Source of the DNA: Modicisalibacter radicis | GTDB taxonomy: Bacteria > Pseudomonadota > Gammaproteobacteria > Pseudomonadales > Halomonadaceae | Assembly: GCF_900961225.1 (NCBI RefSeq) | Contig: NZ_CAAHFN010000065.1 | Coordinates: 124,001-188,000, forward strand | Reading direction: 5' to 3' | DNA length: 64,000 bases | Shown here: positions 55,064-64,000 of the stretch, one piece after another | Numbering within the stretch: position 1 is the stretch's first letter | Layout: each line of letters opens with the position of its first letter | The notes under the pieces: model-generated | Told to the model about the DNA's origin: nothing | The model's input: only the letters and a program-made list of their open reading frames with translations | The model's database searches: none | Program-made: the position numbers and the translations under genes

Positions 55064-57259
55064 TCAGCCGCCGTCCCCGCGATGGCGAATCAGGAAGCAG
55101 TGGTGCAGGTCCGGACGCCGCTGGAAATCGGGGTCGTAGGTCCGCGGGGTCACGTCCTGCACGGAGAAATCCCCGGCGAGGCGTTCATCGAGCCGGAAGC
55201 GGCGCTGATTGTTGGAAAAGATCAGCGTGCCGCCAGGCGCCAGCCGCGCCATGGCCAGCTCGATCAGGCGCGGATGGTCGCGCTGGATATCCAGCGTGGC
55301 CTCCATGCGCTTGGAGTTCGAGAAGGTCGGCGGATCGAGAAAGATCAGGTCGAAGCGGCTCTCGGCGGTTTCCAGCCAGTGCAGGCAGTCGTCTCGGACC
55401 ACCCGGTGGCGCGACGGATCGAGCCTATTGAGCGTCAGGTTGTCGCGTGCCCAGTCGACATAGGTGTTCGACAAGTCGACGCTCACGCTATCCGTGGCGC
55501 CGCCCAGCGCGGCATGGACGGTCGCCGCCCCGGTATAGCAGAACAGGTTGAGAAAGCGCTTGCCATCGGCCAGTTCGGCGATCATCCGTCGCACCGGGCG
55601 GTGATCGAGAAACAGCCCGGTATCCAGGTAATCGCGCAGATTGACCCATAACCGGGCGCTGCCCTCGCCGACCTGAAAACGCTCGCCGCTGGAGTCGCGT
55701 TTCTGGTACTGGGCCTTCCCGGCCTGGCGTTCGCGCTGCTTGAGATGGATATGCTCGGCGCGCACGTCGAGTGCCTCGGGCAGCACCCCCAGCGCCTCCA
55801 TCAGTCGCCGCCGGGCCTGAGCCGGCTCGATCGATTTCGGCGGCGCATACTCCTGCACGTGGACGCGTTCGGCATAGATATCGATGGCCATCGCATACTC
55901 CGGCATGTCGGCATCGTAGAGCCGATAGCACTGCTCGCCGCTGCGCTTGAGCCACTTGGCCAGCCGCTTGCGGTTCTTGGCCAGCCGATTGGCGAACATC
56001 TGCGCCCCCGGCGAGCGACGATCCGCCGTCGGCGACGCTTCGTCCGCATCCTGCCCCGCCTCGGCGATCGTCATCAACAACAGCTTGCAGTCCAGGGCGC
56101 CGTTCTTGAAGGCATACTGCTTGCCGGCGCGCAGTCCGGTGCGATGGCCGAGGTCCGGGTTGCCGGTGAACAGCGCCAGGGTCCAGCCGGGAAACTCGCG
56201 TTGCGCCCGTTCGCCGAGCGCGGCGTACAGCGGTACCAGTTCGGGCAACTCGCCGATACGCTCGCCATAGGGCGGGTTGGTGATGAGCAGCCCCGCCCCC
56301 TCGGCTTCCGCCGGGCGCCGCAGCTGGCGGACATCGCCCCCTTCGAAGGCGATCAGTGCCGGAATGCCGGCGCGCATGGCGTTGCTCCTGGCGGCGGAGA
56401 GCGCTTGCGGGCTCTGGTCGAAGCCATACAGGCGCGACTTGATGCGCCGTCTGCCCAGGCTGGCACGCGCCTCGGCCTCGCGCTTGAGCTCCTGCCACAA
56501 TGCCTCGTCATGACCCGACCAGCCATGCAAGCCGAAGCGTTGCCGGTTGAGATTGGGCGCGACATCGGCGGCCATCAGCGCCGCCTCGATCAACAGCGTG
56601 CCCGAACCGCACAACGGATCGACCAGCGGCTCGCCGCGCCTGGCCCGGGCCGGCCAGTCGGCACGCACCAGCAACGCCGCCGCCAGGTTCTCCTTGAGCG
56701 GCGCGTGGCCCGGCTCGCGGCGGTAGCCACGCTGATGCAGGCTGGTGCCGGCCAGGTCGATGCCCAGGGTCAGGCGTCCGCGGTGCAGGTGCGCATAGAC
56801 TCGCAGATCCGGATCGCGCAGTTCGACGCGCGGTCTCTCGCGACCGGCAAGACGCAACGCATCGACGATGCCATCCTTGACCGTCTGGGCACCGAAACGG
56901 GTATGCCGGATCGCCGCCGACTGACCATGAAAATCCACCGCCAGCGTCGCGTCGACGGGCAACTGCTGCGACCAGTCGAGCCGCTCGACACAGGCCTTGA
57001 GCGACTCGGGCGTCTCGATGTCGCCCTGCTGGTCCAGGCACAGGATGATCCGGTTGGCCAGGCGCGACCACAGGCAAGCGCGATAGGCCATTTCCAGCCC
57101 GGCGCCGAAGTGCACGCCGGCGACGGTCTGCTTGGTGATCGTGGCGCCCCACTGGGCCAACTCGTCGGCCAGCAGTGCTTCGATACCCTTGGGGCAGGTT
57201 GCGAAAAATTGCCGCAGCGCGTCGTTCGACGCTTCGGGCACTGACGAGTCAGTCGGCAT
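55064..57259 (-). CDS. rlmKL: Bifunctional 23S rRNA methyltransferase RlmKL
   Basis: This enzyme methylates G2445 (N2) and G2069 (N7) of 23S rRNA. The ATG at 57259 gives 731 residues (E. coli 702); the upstream extension is not conserved. The THUMP domain comes first (FATCPKGIEALLADEL). The RlmL half has DPLCGSGTLLIEAAL and ITNPPYGERIGE. The RlmK half has FLNLFCYTGAATVHAAL and LIFLDPPTFSNSKRM. It is divergent from rmf, across a 212-base region. Confidence 0.97.
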   Translation of the reverse strand: MPTDSSVPEASNDALRQFFATCPKGIEALLADELAQWGATITKQTVAGVHFGAGLEMAYRACLWSRLANRIILCLDQQGDIETPESLKACVERLDWSQQLPVDATLAVDFHGQSAAIRHTRFGAQTVKDGIVDALRLAGRERPRVELRDPDLRVYAHLHRGRLTLGIDLAGTSLHQRGYRREPGHAPLKENLAAALLVRADWPARARRGEPLVDPLCGSGTLLIEAALMAADVAPNLNRQRFGLHGWSGHDEALWQELKREAEARASLGRRRIKSRLYGFDQSPQALSAARSNAMRAGIPALIAFEGGDVRQLRRPAEAEGAGLLITNPPYGERIGELPELVPLYAALGERAQREFPGWTLALFTGNPDLGHRTGLRAGKQYAFKNGALDCKLLLMTIAEAGQDADEASPTADRRSPGAQMFANRLAKNRKRLAKWLKRSGEQCYRLYDADMPEYAMAIDIYAERVHVQEYAPPKSIEPAQARRRLMEALGVLPEALDVRAEHIHLKQRERQAGKAQYQKRDSSGERFQVGEGSARLWVNLRDYLDTGLFLDHRPVRRMIAELADGKRFLNLFCYTGAATVHAALGGATDSVSVDLSNTYVDWARDNLTLNRLDPSRHRVVRDDCLHWLETAESRFDLIFLDPPTFSNSKRMEATLDIQRDHPRLIELAMARLAPGGTLIFSNNQRRFRLDERLAGDFSVQDVTPRTYDPDFQRRPDLHHCFLIRHRGDGG

Positions 57260-57471
57260 GTGGATGAATATTCCTTTAATTTCACTTGAGTAACGATTGT
57301 GTGACAAAAACGACTCGACAGGGCTGACGTTTTTGGACTAGTAATTACCTTAGTAGCTACTGATAACGCATGCGTTCTGTCCGCGGGCTCTAGAGCAGCG
57401 GTAGCGGTTTGTCGACCGCTGTCGTTTGATGACTCGCAATAAAAATCCGGTTCTTCACAAGAGGCCACCCG

Positions 57472-57678
57472 ATGAAACGACAGAAACGTGATCGCTTTCA
57501 ACGTGCCTATATTCATGGCTACAAGGCAGGTATGACAGGTCGCTCTAGAGATGACTGTCCCAGTCAGGATATCAACCTACGCGAATACTGGATGAGCGGT
57601 TGGCGTGAAGGTCGCGGGGATCAATGGGCCGGCATGACGGGGGTTGCCGGCATCCACAAGAATCCCATGGTGATGTAA
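57472..57678 (+). CDS. rmf: Ribosome modulation factor
   Basis: RMF dimerises 70S ribosomes into inactive 100S particles in stationary phase. The 68 residues begin MKRQKRDRFQRAYIHGYKAG and contain MTGRSRDDCP and REYWMSGWREGRGD, as in the E. coli protein but with a 13-residue C-terminal extension (TGVAGIHKNPMVM). AAGAGG lies before the ATG. It ends in a strong terminator. In E. coli the gene is induced by ppGpp; no such signal can be proved here. Confidence 0.95.
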   Translation: MKRQKRDRFQRAYIHGYKAGMTGRSRDDCPSQDINLREYWMSGWREGRGDQWAGMTGVAGIHKNPMVM

Positions 57679-57709
57679 CACCGCCCCGGTTGCAGCATGG
57701 CTGCACCAA

Positions 57710-57735
57710 GGCCCGTCACGACGACGGGCCTTTTT
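57710..57735 (+). terminator. Rho-independent terminator of rmf
   Basis: An 8-bp stem GGCCCGTC/GACGGGCC with a five-base loop and a TTTTT tract. Confidence 0.92.
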
Positions 57736-57772
57736 CGTGTCGGGGTGCCTCTGATCCCGCCGTCTCACCCCG

Positions 57773-58792
57773 TCATGCGGCCTGCCGCAGGGCGCGCAGA
57801 CACTCCCTGATCAATGCCGGCCCCCGATAGATGAGCCCCGAATAGAGCTGGACGAGATCCGCTCCCGCCTCGCGCTTGGCCAGCGCATCGTCGCCGCTGG
57901 CTATCCCCCCCACCCCGATGATCGACATCCCCGGCAGATGACGCCGCAGCGCCGTGACGACGCGATTCGATGCGGCAAATACCGGGCCTCCGGAAAGCCC
58001 GCCCTGCTCCTCGGCGTGCGGCAGGCCCGCCACCGCATCGCGGGCGATGGTGGTGTTGGTCGCGATCACCGCATCGATGCCATTGCGCTCGAGCGCTTCG
58101 GCCACCAGGCCGATGGCCGACTCCTCCATGTCCGGCGCGATCTTGACCGCCAGCGGCACACGCCGCCCCGCCTGTTCATCGAGGCGCGTACCGCGTTCAC
58201 GCAGCGGACCGAGCAAGCCGTCGAGATGCTCGCCGAGCTGCAGGTCGCGAAGCCCCGGCGTGTTGGGCGAGGAGATATTGACGGTAACGTAGTGCGCATA
58301 CGGGTGTACGCGCTCAAGGCACAGCAGGTAATCGTCGACCGCCCTTGCGACCGGCGTGGACAGATTCTTGCCGATATTGATGCCGATCACGCCGGCATAA
58401 CGGCTCTTGCGCACGTTGGCTACCAGCCGGTCGACCCCGGCATTGTTGAAGCCCATGCGATTGATGATCGCCTGCTGCCGGGGCAGCCGGAACAGGCGCG
58501 GCCGGGGATTGCCGGGCTGGGGCCTGGGCGTGACGGTGCCGACCTCGACGAAACCGAAACCCAGCGCGCCCAGCGCGTCGAGATGGTCGGCATTCTTGTC
58601 GAGCCCCGCCGCCAGGCCGACGCGATTGGCAAAACGCAGCCCCATCGCCTCGCAGGGGTCGTTCAGGGAGTCTCCTCTACCGTACACACCGGCCAGATGC
58701 AGCCGATGAGCCAGCTCCAGGGCGCGTAACGAAACGCCATGGGCGTTTTCCGGGTCCATGCGAAACAGCAGCGGGCGGGCGAACGCGTACAT
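57773..58792 (-). CDS. pyrD: Dihydroorotate dehydrogenase (quinone)
   Basis: The membrane-associated class 2 enzyme of pyrimidine synthesis. The ATG at 58792 with GAGGAG upstream gives 339 residues (E. coli 336); the longer open frame is unsupported. Family features are an amphipathic membrane-binding N-terminus ([19 protein letters not shown]), [45 protein letters not shown], the active-site Ser in [17 protein letters not shown], and [12 protein letters not shown]. Confidence 0.97.
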   Translation of the reverse strand: MYAFARPLLFRMDPENAHGVSLRALELAHRLHLAGVYGRGDSLNDPCEAMGLRFANRVGLAAGLDKNADHLDALGALGFGFVEVGTVTPRPQPGNPRPRLFRLPRQQAIINRMGFNNAGVDRLVANVRKSRYAGVIGINIGKNLSTPVARAVDDYLLCLERVHPYAHYVTVNISSPNTPGLRDLQLGEHLDGLLGPLRERGTRLDEQAGRRVPLAVKIAPDMEESAIGLVAEALERNGIDAVIATNTTIARDAVAGLPHAEEQGGLSGGPVFAASNRVVTALRRHLPGMSIIGVGGIASGDDALAKREAGADLVQLYSGLIYRGPALIRECLRALRQAA

Positions 58793-58911
58793 CGGGCTCC
58801 TCGGCGGCAACGGGGCGAAAGGCGCCGGGAGTATACCGCACAACACGCACGACGACGACGCGCATCGCGCGCCGCCGCCGTGGCCCAGCCCGTGGGCCAT
58901 CCATCGGGGGA

Positions 58912-61900
58912 TCAGCTTTCGCCGTTGCTCTCGGCAAGATCGACCAGTTCGCGTATCGCCACGGCAAACAGCGGATAGCCACCCTGGGCACCGCCGCGCA
59001 CCTCGCTGACCAGCCCGCACCAACGCTCGTGGAGATCGGCATGCCGCGCCAGCCACTGGTCGACGCGCGGCTCCACCTCGCGCGGCGCCTCGGCCATCCT
59101 GACCACGCTGACGGTCAGCGCCAGCTGCTGACGATCGAGGTCGTCGCGGAATGTCTCGCGCGCCTGGGCCTGCCAGCTATCGCGCACCTTGAGAGCATCG
59201 ACCTGCTCGGTCATCCACGGCAGTTCGAGACGATGGCCGATCTCGTAGTAGAGCTCGGCGACGCGCTGAATCTTCTCATCGGTCTGCTTGGCGGCTTCGA
59301 TGATCCCCAGCCCGGCGAACAGGTTGCCGGTCGCCGCAACGATATTGGCCAGCGACTTGGGCGCGCCGGCCGCAGTGAGCTCGTCGCGGCGCTCCTGCCA
59401 GATATCGAGTTCCTGGCCACGCAGGCGTTTGCCGATGCTCTCCTGGAGCTGCGACAGGCGCGGGGCGAAGTGTTCGATGCTCTCGCTGACCGCCAGGCTG
59501 CTGCGCTGGCGCAGGAACCAGCGTGTCGAACGCCGGATCAGACGCATCAGGTCGAGCATCATCTGGTACTGGATGCCGCTGTCGATGCGATTGTCCAGCG
59601 CCTCGATCTGCTGCCACAACCCCTCGAGATTGAAGCTGTCACGGGCGATCACATAGGCCCGCGCGATGTCCGCCCGGCTGGCCCCGGTGGTGTCGATCAA
59701 CCGCCGCACGAAGACGATGCCCATGTGATCGACCAGGTCGTTGGCGATCTGCGTGGCCACGATCTCGCGCTTGAGGCGGTGACCGTACATGTCCTCGTGG
59801 AAACGCTCGACCAGGGTCTTGGGGAATGCGCGTTCGAGATGACTCTGGATGTACGGATCGTCGGGCACCTCGGAGGCGATCAGATCGCCCTTGAGGGTGC
59901 TCTTGGCATAGGAGATCAGTACCGAGAGTTCGGGCAGCGTCAGCCCTTCCTCGTTGTTGGAGCGTTCCAGCAGCGCTTCGTCGCTGGGCAGTGATTCGAG
60001 TTCGCGATCGAGGTGACCGCTGGCCTCGAGTTCGTTGATGAAGCGCCGATAGGGCCCCATCCCCTCCTTCGACAGCCGTTCGGACAACGACAGCGCCTGG
60101 GTCTGACGATAGTTGTCGCGGATCACCAGCCCGGCGACCTCCTCGGTCATTTCCGCCAGCAGCTTATTGCGCTGCTTGTCGGTCATGTCGCCACGCTTGA
60201 CGATATCGTCGAGCAGGATCTTGATGTTGACCTCGTGGTCCGAACAGTTGACGCCGCCCGCATTGTCGATGAAGTCGGTATTGACGCGCACGCCGCGCAA
60301 CGCGGCCTCCATGCGGCCACGCTGGGTCAGGCCGAGGTTGCCGCCTTCGCCGACCACCCGGCAGTTGAGTTCGTCGCCGTCGACGCGCAGCCCGTCGTTG
60401 GCCTTGTCGCCGACCTCGGCATGGCTTTCCTGGCGGGACTTGACATAGGTGCCGATGCCTCCGTTCCAGATCAGATCGACCTGGGCCTTGAGCATGGCAC
60501 TGATCAGGTCGTTGGGTGAAAGCTTGTCGGCGCGGATGCCGAAGGCCTTCTTCATCGGCTCGCTGATGGCGATCGACTTGGCGCTGCGCTTGAAGACGCC
60601 GCCGCCTTCCGAGATCAACGAGGTGTCGTAGTCCTCCCAGCTGGAGCGCGCCTGATTGAACAGCCGCTTGCGCTCTTCGAAGGACTTCGCCGGATCGGGG
60701 TCGGGATCGACGAAGATATGCAGGTGGTTGAAGGCACCGATCAAGCGGATCCGGTCGGAGAGCAGCATGCCGTTGCCGAACACGTCACCGGCCATGTCGC
60801 CGATCCCCAGCACGCTGAAGGGATCCTTCTGGGTGTCCAGCCCCATCTCGCGGAAGTGGCGCTTGACCGATTCCCAGGCACCGCGAGCGGTGATCGCCAT
60901 CTTCTTGTGATCGTAGCCGTTGGCACCGCCCGAGGCGAAGGCATCGCCCAGCCAGTGGCCATAATCCAGCGATATCTCGTTGGCGATATCCGAGAAGGTC
61001 GCCGTGCCCTTGTCGGCGGCGACCACCAGATAGGGGTCGTCGTCGTCGTGCCTGACCACGTCCCGCGGCACGACGACCTCGCCACCGTCGAGGTTGTCGG
61101 TGATATCGAGCAGCGCCCGGATGAATATCTGATAGCAGGCGATGCCCTCCTTCTGGATGACATCGCGATCGGCGGTGTCGGGCATGCGCTTGCAGACGAA
61201 GCCACCCTTGGCCCCCACCGGCACGATGACGGCGTTCTTGACCTGCTGGGCCTTGACCAGGCCGAGGATCTCGGTACGGAAGTCCTCGTGACGGTCCGAC
61301 CAGCGCAGCCCACCGCGAGCGACCTTGCCACCACGCAGATGCACGCCCTCGACGCGCGGTGAATAGACGAATATCTCGAAGTGCGGACGCGGCTTGGGCA
61401 TCTCCGGCACTCGCGTCGGGTCGAGCTTGAAGGCGATGAAGTCCTTGGCCTCGCCGTTGGCGTCGCGCTGGTAGTAATTGGTGCGCAGGGTGGCCTGGAT
61501 CAGGTCGATGTAGCGACGCAGCAGCAGATCGTCGTTGAGGCTGGCGACGCTGTCGAGCATGCCCGTCAGTCGCTCGACGCTGGCGTCGATCTGTCCGGAC
61601 TGCTGTTCGCCCTGCGGGTCGAAGCGCAGCTCGAACAGGCGGATCAACTCCCGGGTGATCTCCGGGTGGCCGGTCAGCGTGTTGGCGATGTACAGCTGCG
61701 ACAGGCCGAAGCGAATCTGCTTGAGATAGCGGGCGTAGGCACGCAGTATCGCGACCTCGCGCCAGTCGAGGTTGGCGGCGATGATCAGGCGGTTGAACGG
61801 GTCATTCTCGGCCTCGCCGGTCCAGATGCGCTTGAAGGCGTCGATGAAGATATCGCGCATGTCATGCAGGTTGACGACTTCGCGACCATGGTGCTCGAGG

Positions 61901-63750
61901 GTGAAATCGTGGATCCAGAACGCTTTGTCCGGGCGGTGAATGCCGTAAGGGCGTTCGCCCAGGACCCGCAACCCCAGGTTTTCCATCATCGGCAGCACGT
62001 CGGAAAGCGGGATCGGCGCATCGCCATGGAACAGCTTGAGATTGACGCCCTCCTCGTCTTCCTCGACCAACCGGTAGAGGCTCAGGGCGACCGGCGCCCC
62101 CGCATCGACTTCGCCGATGTGCTGCAGGTCGTAGACGGCGGTTCGCGCCGTGAAATCCTCTCGATAGCTGCTGGGGAAGGCGTCGCGATAGCGATCCATC
62201 AGCCGATTGGCGCGCTCCTCGCCGACCCCCTCGACCAGCGCGTTGTGCAGATCGTCACGCCAGCTGCGCGCCAGGCCGGCAATCTTGTTCTCGATCTTGC
62301 GCAGATCGTAGTCGGTCGGGCTGTCGCCGTTGAAACGCAGGATGAACTGGATACGCGCCAGCACCGATTCCGACAGATAGGTGTTGAAATCGCCGAAGGT
62401 CGCGTCGAGTTCCTCGCACAGCAGATTCTGGATACGCATCCGCAGGTCGGTGGAAAACACGTCGCGTGGCACGAACACCAGGCAGGAGTAGAAGCGTCCG
62501 AAACGGTCCTCGCGCACGAACAGGCGCACCCGGCGCCGCTCGCGGATGTTGAGAATGCCCAGCGCCGTCTCGGTCAGCTCCTCGGCGCTGATCTGGAAAA
62601 GGTCGTCGCGCGGATAGACCTCGAGAATCTGCAGCAGGTGCTTGCCGTTGTGACCCTTGGGGTTGACGCCGGAGGCATCCAGTACCGCCTGGATCTTCTT
62701 GCGCAGCACCGGGATGTGGCGCGGCGAATCATTGTAGACAACCGCGGCATAGAGGCCGACGAAACGTCGCTCGCCGACCACGTTGCCGTCCTTGTCATAG
62801 CGCTCGACGGCGATGTAGTCGGGGTAGGCGGGGCGATGAATACGCGCGTGATAGGCGCTCTTGGCAAAGGTCAGCAGTTCGGGAATCAGCACATAATGAT
62901 CGTCCTCGATCCCCTGATCGCTGCGGATGCGTTCCTGGTAGCGCGGCTGGTCGAGTTTGAACACGCCGAGCTCGCTGCCCTTGACGCGCTGCAGCGTCTG
63001 CTTGCCCTGCTTGTCGACCACCTCGTACTCGTCGTAGCCGAGGAAGGTGAAGTTGTCCCGTTGCAGCCATTCCAGGAAGGCGATCGCCTCGCTGTGATCC
63101 TCCTTGCTGACCTGCTTGGGTCGCGTCGCCTTGAGCTCCTCCAGGGCCTCTCCGACCCTCGCCTGCATCGGGTCGAAATCCTCGACCGCAGTGCGGACAT
63201 CGATCAGCACGTCGCGCAGGCTGGCCTCGAGGTCCTCGAGCACCGCCGGGTCCGAGTGACGATCGACCTCGATGACCATGATCGATTCGCGCCCCTGGGG
63301 GGCATCCTCGTCGCGCGGTGAAGCGGTCCGCTTGAGGCGCTGCTGGCGGTCGCGCTCGACGGCGAGCACCGCGTTGTGGATGGCGTGCACGGTGATGCCG
63401 CGGCGGTTGAGTTCGATACGCACCGAGTCGACCAGAAACGGCATGTCCTCGTGCAGCACCTCGATAAGCGTATGCGAGGACTGCCAGCCGTGCTCTTCGA
63501 AATCGGGGTTGTAGACATGCACCTTGGGCGAGCGCGGGTCGTGCTGCTGGATGAAGTGCCAGGTCATCAGCGTCGCCCCGTAGGAGTCGTCGAGGTGACG
63601 CTCGACGAGATCCTCGAGCGGCGCACTCGCGTAGAAAGCCTCGGCGAAGGTCGCCACGGCTTCCACCTTTTCCTGCGGCAGGCGCTTGGCGAGCTGTTCA
63701 CGAAGTTGAGCCAGGAATTCCTGTTTGCCATCGATTGCGACGTGTTGCAT
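58912..63750 (-). CDS. gdhB: Large NAD-dependent glutamate dehydrogenase
   Basis: The 180-kDa class of NAD-glutamate dehydrogenase, which converts glutamate to 2-oxoglutarate in catabolism. The 1612 residues match the Pseudomonas and Streptomyces type. The ATG at 63750 follows GAGGTG; a TTG one codon earlier is unlikely. ACT-like regulatory segments occupy the first 700 residues. The catalytic core shows [20 protein letters not shown] with [15 protein letters not shown], then [15 protein letters not shown] and [11 protein letters not shown] helical C-terminal region ends it. It is the last annotated gene of the window. Confidence 0.97.
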   Translation of the reverse strand: MQHVAIDGKQEFLAQLREQLAKRLPQEKVEAVATFAEAFYASAPLEDLVERHLDDSYGATLMTWHFIQQHDPRSPKVHVYNPDFEEHGWQSSHTLIEVLHEDMPFLVDSVRIELNRRGITVHAIHNAVLAVERDRQQRLKRTASPRDEDAPQGRESIMVIEVDRHSDPAVLEDLEASLRDVLIDVRTAVEDFDPMQARVGEALEELKATRPKQVSKEDHSEAIAFLEWLQRDNFTFLGYDEYEVVDKQGKQTLQRVKGSELGVFKLDQPRYQERIRSDQGIEDDHYVLIPELLTFAKSAYHARIHRPAYPDYIAVERYDKDGNVVGERRFVGLYAAVVYNDSPRHIPVLRKKIQAVLDASGVNPKGHNGKHLLQILEVYPRDDLFQISAEELTETALGILNIRERRRVRLFVREDRFGRFYSCLVFVPRDVFSTDLRMRIQNLLCEELDATFGDFNTYLSESVLARIQFILRFNGDSPTDYDLRKIENKIAGLARSWRDDLHNALVEGVGEERANRLMDRYRDAFPSSYREDFTARTAVYDLQHIGEVDAGAPVALSLYRLVEEDEEGVNLKLFHGDAPIPLSDVLPMMENLGLRVLGERPYGIHRPDKAFWIHDFTLEHHGREVVNLHDMRDIFIDAFKRIWTGEAENDPFNRLIIAANLDWREVAILRAYARYLKQIRFGLSQLYIANTLTGHPEITRELIRLFELRFDPQGEQQSGQIDASVERLTGMLDSVASLNDDLLLRRYIDLIQATLRTNYYQRDANGEAKDFIAFKLDPTRVPEMPKPRPHFEIFVYSPRVEGVHLRGGKVARGGLRWSDRHEDFRTEILGLVKAQQVKNAVIVPVGAKGGFVCKRMPDTADRDVIQKEGIACYQIFIRALLDITDNLDGGEVVVPRDVVRHDDDDPYLVVAADKGTATFSDIANEISLDYGHWLGDAFASGGANGYDHKKMAITARGAWESVKRHFREMGLDTQKDPFSVLGIGDMAGDVFGNGMLLSDRIRLIGAFNHLHIFVDPDPDPAKSFEERKRLFNQARSSWEDYDTSLISEGGGVFKRSAKSIAISEPMKKAFGIRADKLSPNDLISAMLKAQVDLIWNGGIGTYVKSRQESHAEVGDKANDGLRVDGDELNCRVVGEGGNLGLTQRGRMEAALRGVRVNTDFIDNAGGVNCSDHEVNIKILLDDIVKRGDMTDKQRNKLLAEMTEEVAGLVIRDNYRQTQALSLSERLSKEGMGPYRRFINELEASGHLDRELESLPSDEALLERSNNEEGLTLPELSVLISYAKSTLKGDLIASEVPDDPYIQSHLERAFPKTLVERFHEDMYGHRLKREIVATQIANDLVDHMGIVFVRRLIDTTGASRADIARAYVIARDSFNLEGLWQQIEALDNRIDSGIQYQMMLDLMRLIRRSTRWFLRQRSSLAVSESIEHFAPRLSQLQESIGKRLRGQELDIWQERRDELTAAGAPKSLANIVAATGNLFAGLGIIEAAKQTDEKIQRVAELYYEIGHRLELPWMTEQVDALKVRDSWQAQARETFRDDLDRQQLALTVSVVRMAEAPREVEPRVDQWLARHADLHERWCGLVSEVRGGAQGGYPLFAVAIRELVDLAESNGES

Positions 63751-64000
63751 CAATCACCTCGGCTGCATCCGGCCACTGCCTGTGGCCGGGAGATATTCAT
63801 TGGCGCGGTCGATCTGCACGCTGCCCGTGAGCTTACTCTAGCTCAAGCTCTCTTCCCCATCGTCATGCCGGCTTCTTCATGGTGCATGACAGTTGTGCAT
63901 CGGCGCTTGACTCAGCGGGCATTTGCGGAAGGCGCTGTCAGGCCGCCAGCATGCCGGGCTCAGCGTCGTTCGAGCAAGACCCCGCATTCGCAGTGGTCGG
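63751..64000. other. Upstream region of gdhB, no gene seen
   Basis: About 250 bases ending at the window edge. There is no supported open frame, and no clear promoter boxes for gdhB could be assigned. Confidence 0.4.

Noticed and set aside
55745..57244. Rightward 499-codon open frame opposite rlmKL
   Set aside because: Antisense of a well-supported gene; no start signal and no domain.
61381..63321. Rightward 646-codon open frame opposite gdhB
   Set aside because: Antisense shadow. The sense strand matches the glutamate dehydrogenase along its full length.

Overview
The window is about 64 kb of high-GC gammaproteobacterial chromosome. Gene content fits Oceanospirillales, most likely Halomonadaceae (Halomonas, Chromohalobacter, Salinicola type): an OprI-like lipoprotein, a 1.6-kilo-residue NAD-dependent glutamate dehydrogenase, yadGH-queF, rlmKL next to rmf, and alaA-htpX. 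The genus call is inference from gene families and base composition, not from a marker gene.

Layout. Bases 1-5507 are host DNA: the 3' part of mfd, then a small envelope group in which two L,D-transpeptidases flank an Lpp/OprI-like lipoprotein ending in lysine. Bases 5792-44672 are a complete-looking P2-like (Peduovirus-type) prophage of about 38.9 kb. It is integrated in the 3' end of a tRNA-Ser(GGA) gene and bounded by an exact 42-bp direct repeat. Bases 44647-64000 are host again: the restored tRNA-Ser, a thioesterase-like gene, a YdjA-like nitroreductase, queF, yadG/yadH, three tandem tRNA-Gly/tRNA-Glu pairs, msrB, rbgA/ylqF, alaA, htpX, pdxB, a WGR-domain gene, rlmKL, rmf, pyrD and gdhB.

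Prophage order. attL is followed by a gene-free stretch with two sets of short repeats and a candidate cos. Then come Q and P (leftward), O N M L X, holin, lysozyme, LysB/LysC, R S, V, PAAR, W J I H, a DUF4376 gene, one leftward low-GC accessory gene at the P2 Z/fun position, FI FII E/E' T U D, an 8-kb cargo block, the CI-like repressor with a divergent early operon, a Toprim primase-helicase, small early genes and the integrase. The structural module is P2-like, but replication uses a primase-helicase instead of the P2 rolling-circle gpA. Three copies of a 24-bp dyad (GGTGT-N14-ACACC) sit before P/O, V and FI. In front of V and FI the dyad is exactly 30 nt from an identical CGCACGATA. These are very probably the late promoters, activated by the Ogr/Delta-like zinc-finger protein at 37968-38234.

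Cargo. Between D and the repressor the prophage carries a secreted endonuclease I with an excalibur domain, a translationally coupled DUF2188 plus TIR/deoxyribosyltransferase-like pair (AT-rich), a degenerate S24-like gene divergent from an umuDC operon with a clear LexA box, vsr, and a leftward operon of an m5C DNA methyltransferase and a GHKL (MutL/MORC-like) ATPase with a nuclease-like C-terminus. The coupled pair, the methyltransferase-GHKL-Vsr set and the gene at 20854-21462 are the best candidates for poorly described anti-phage or conversion functions.
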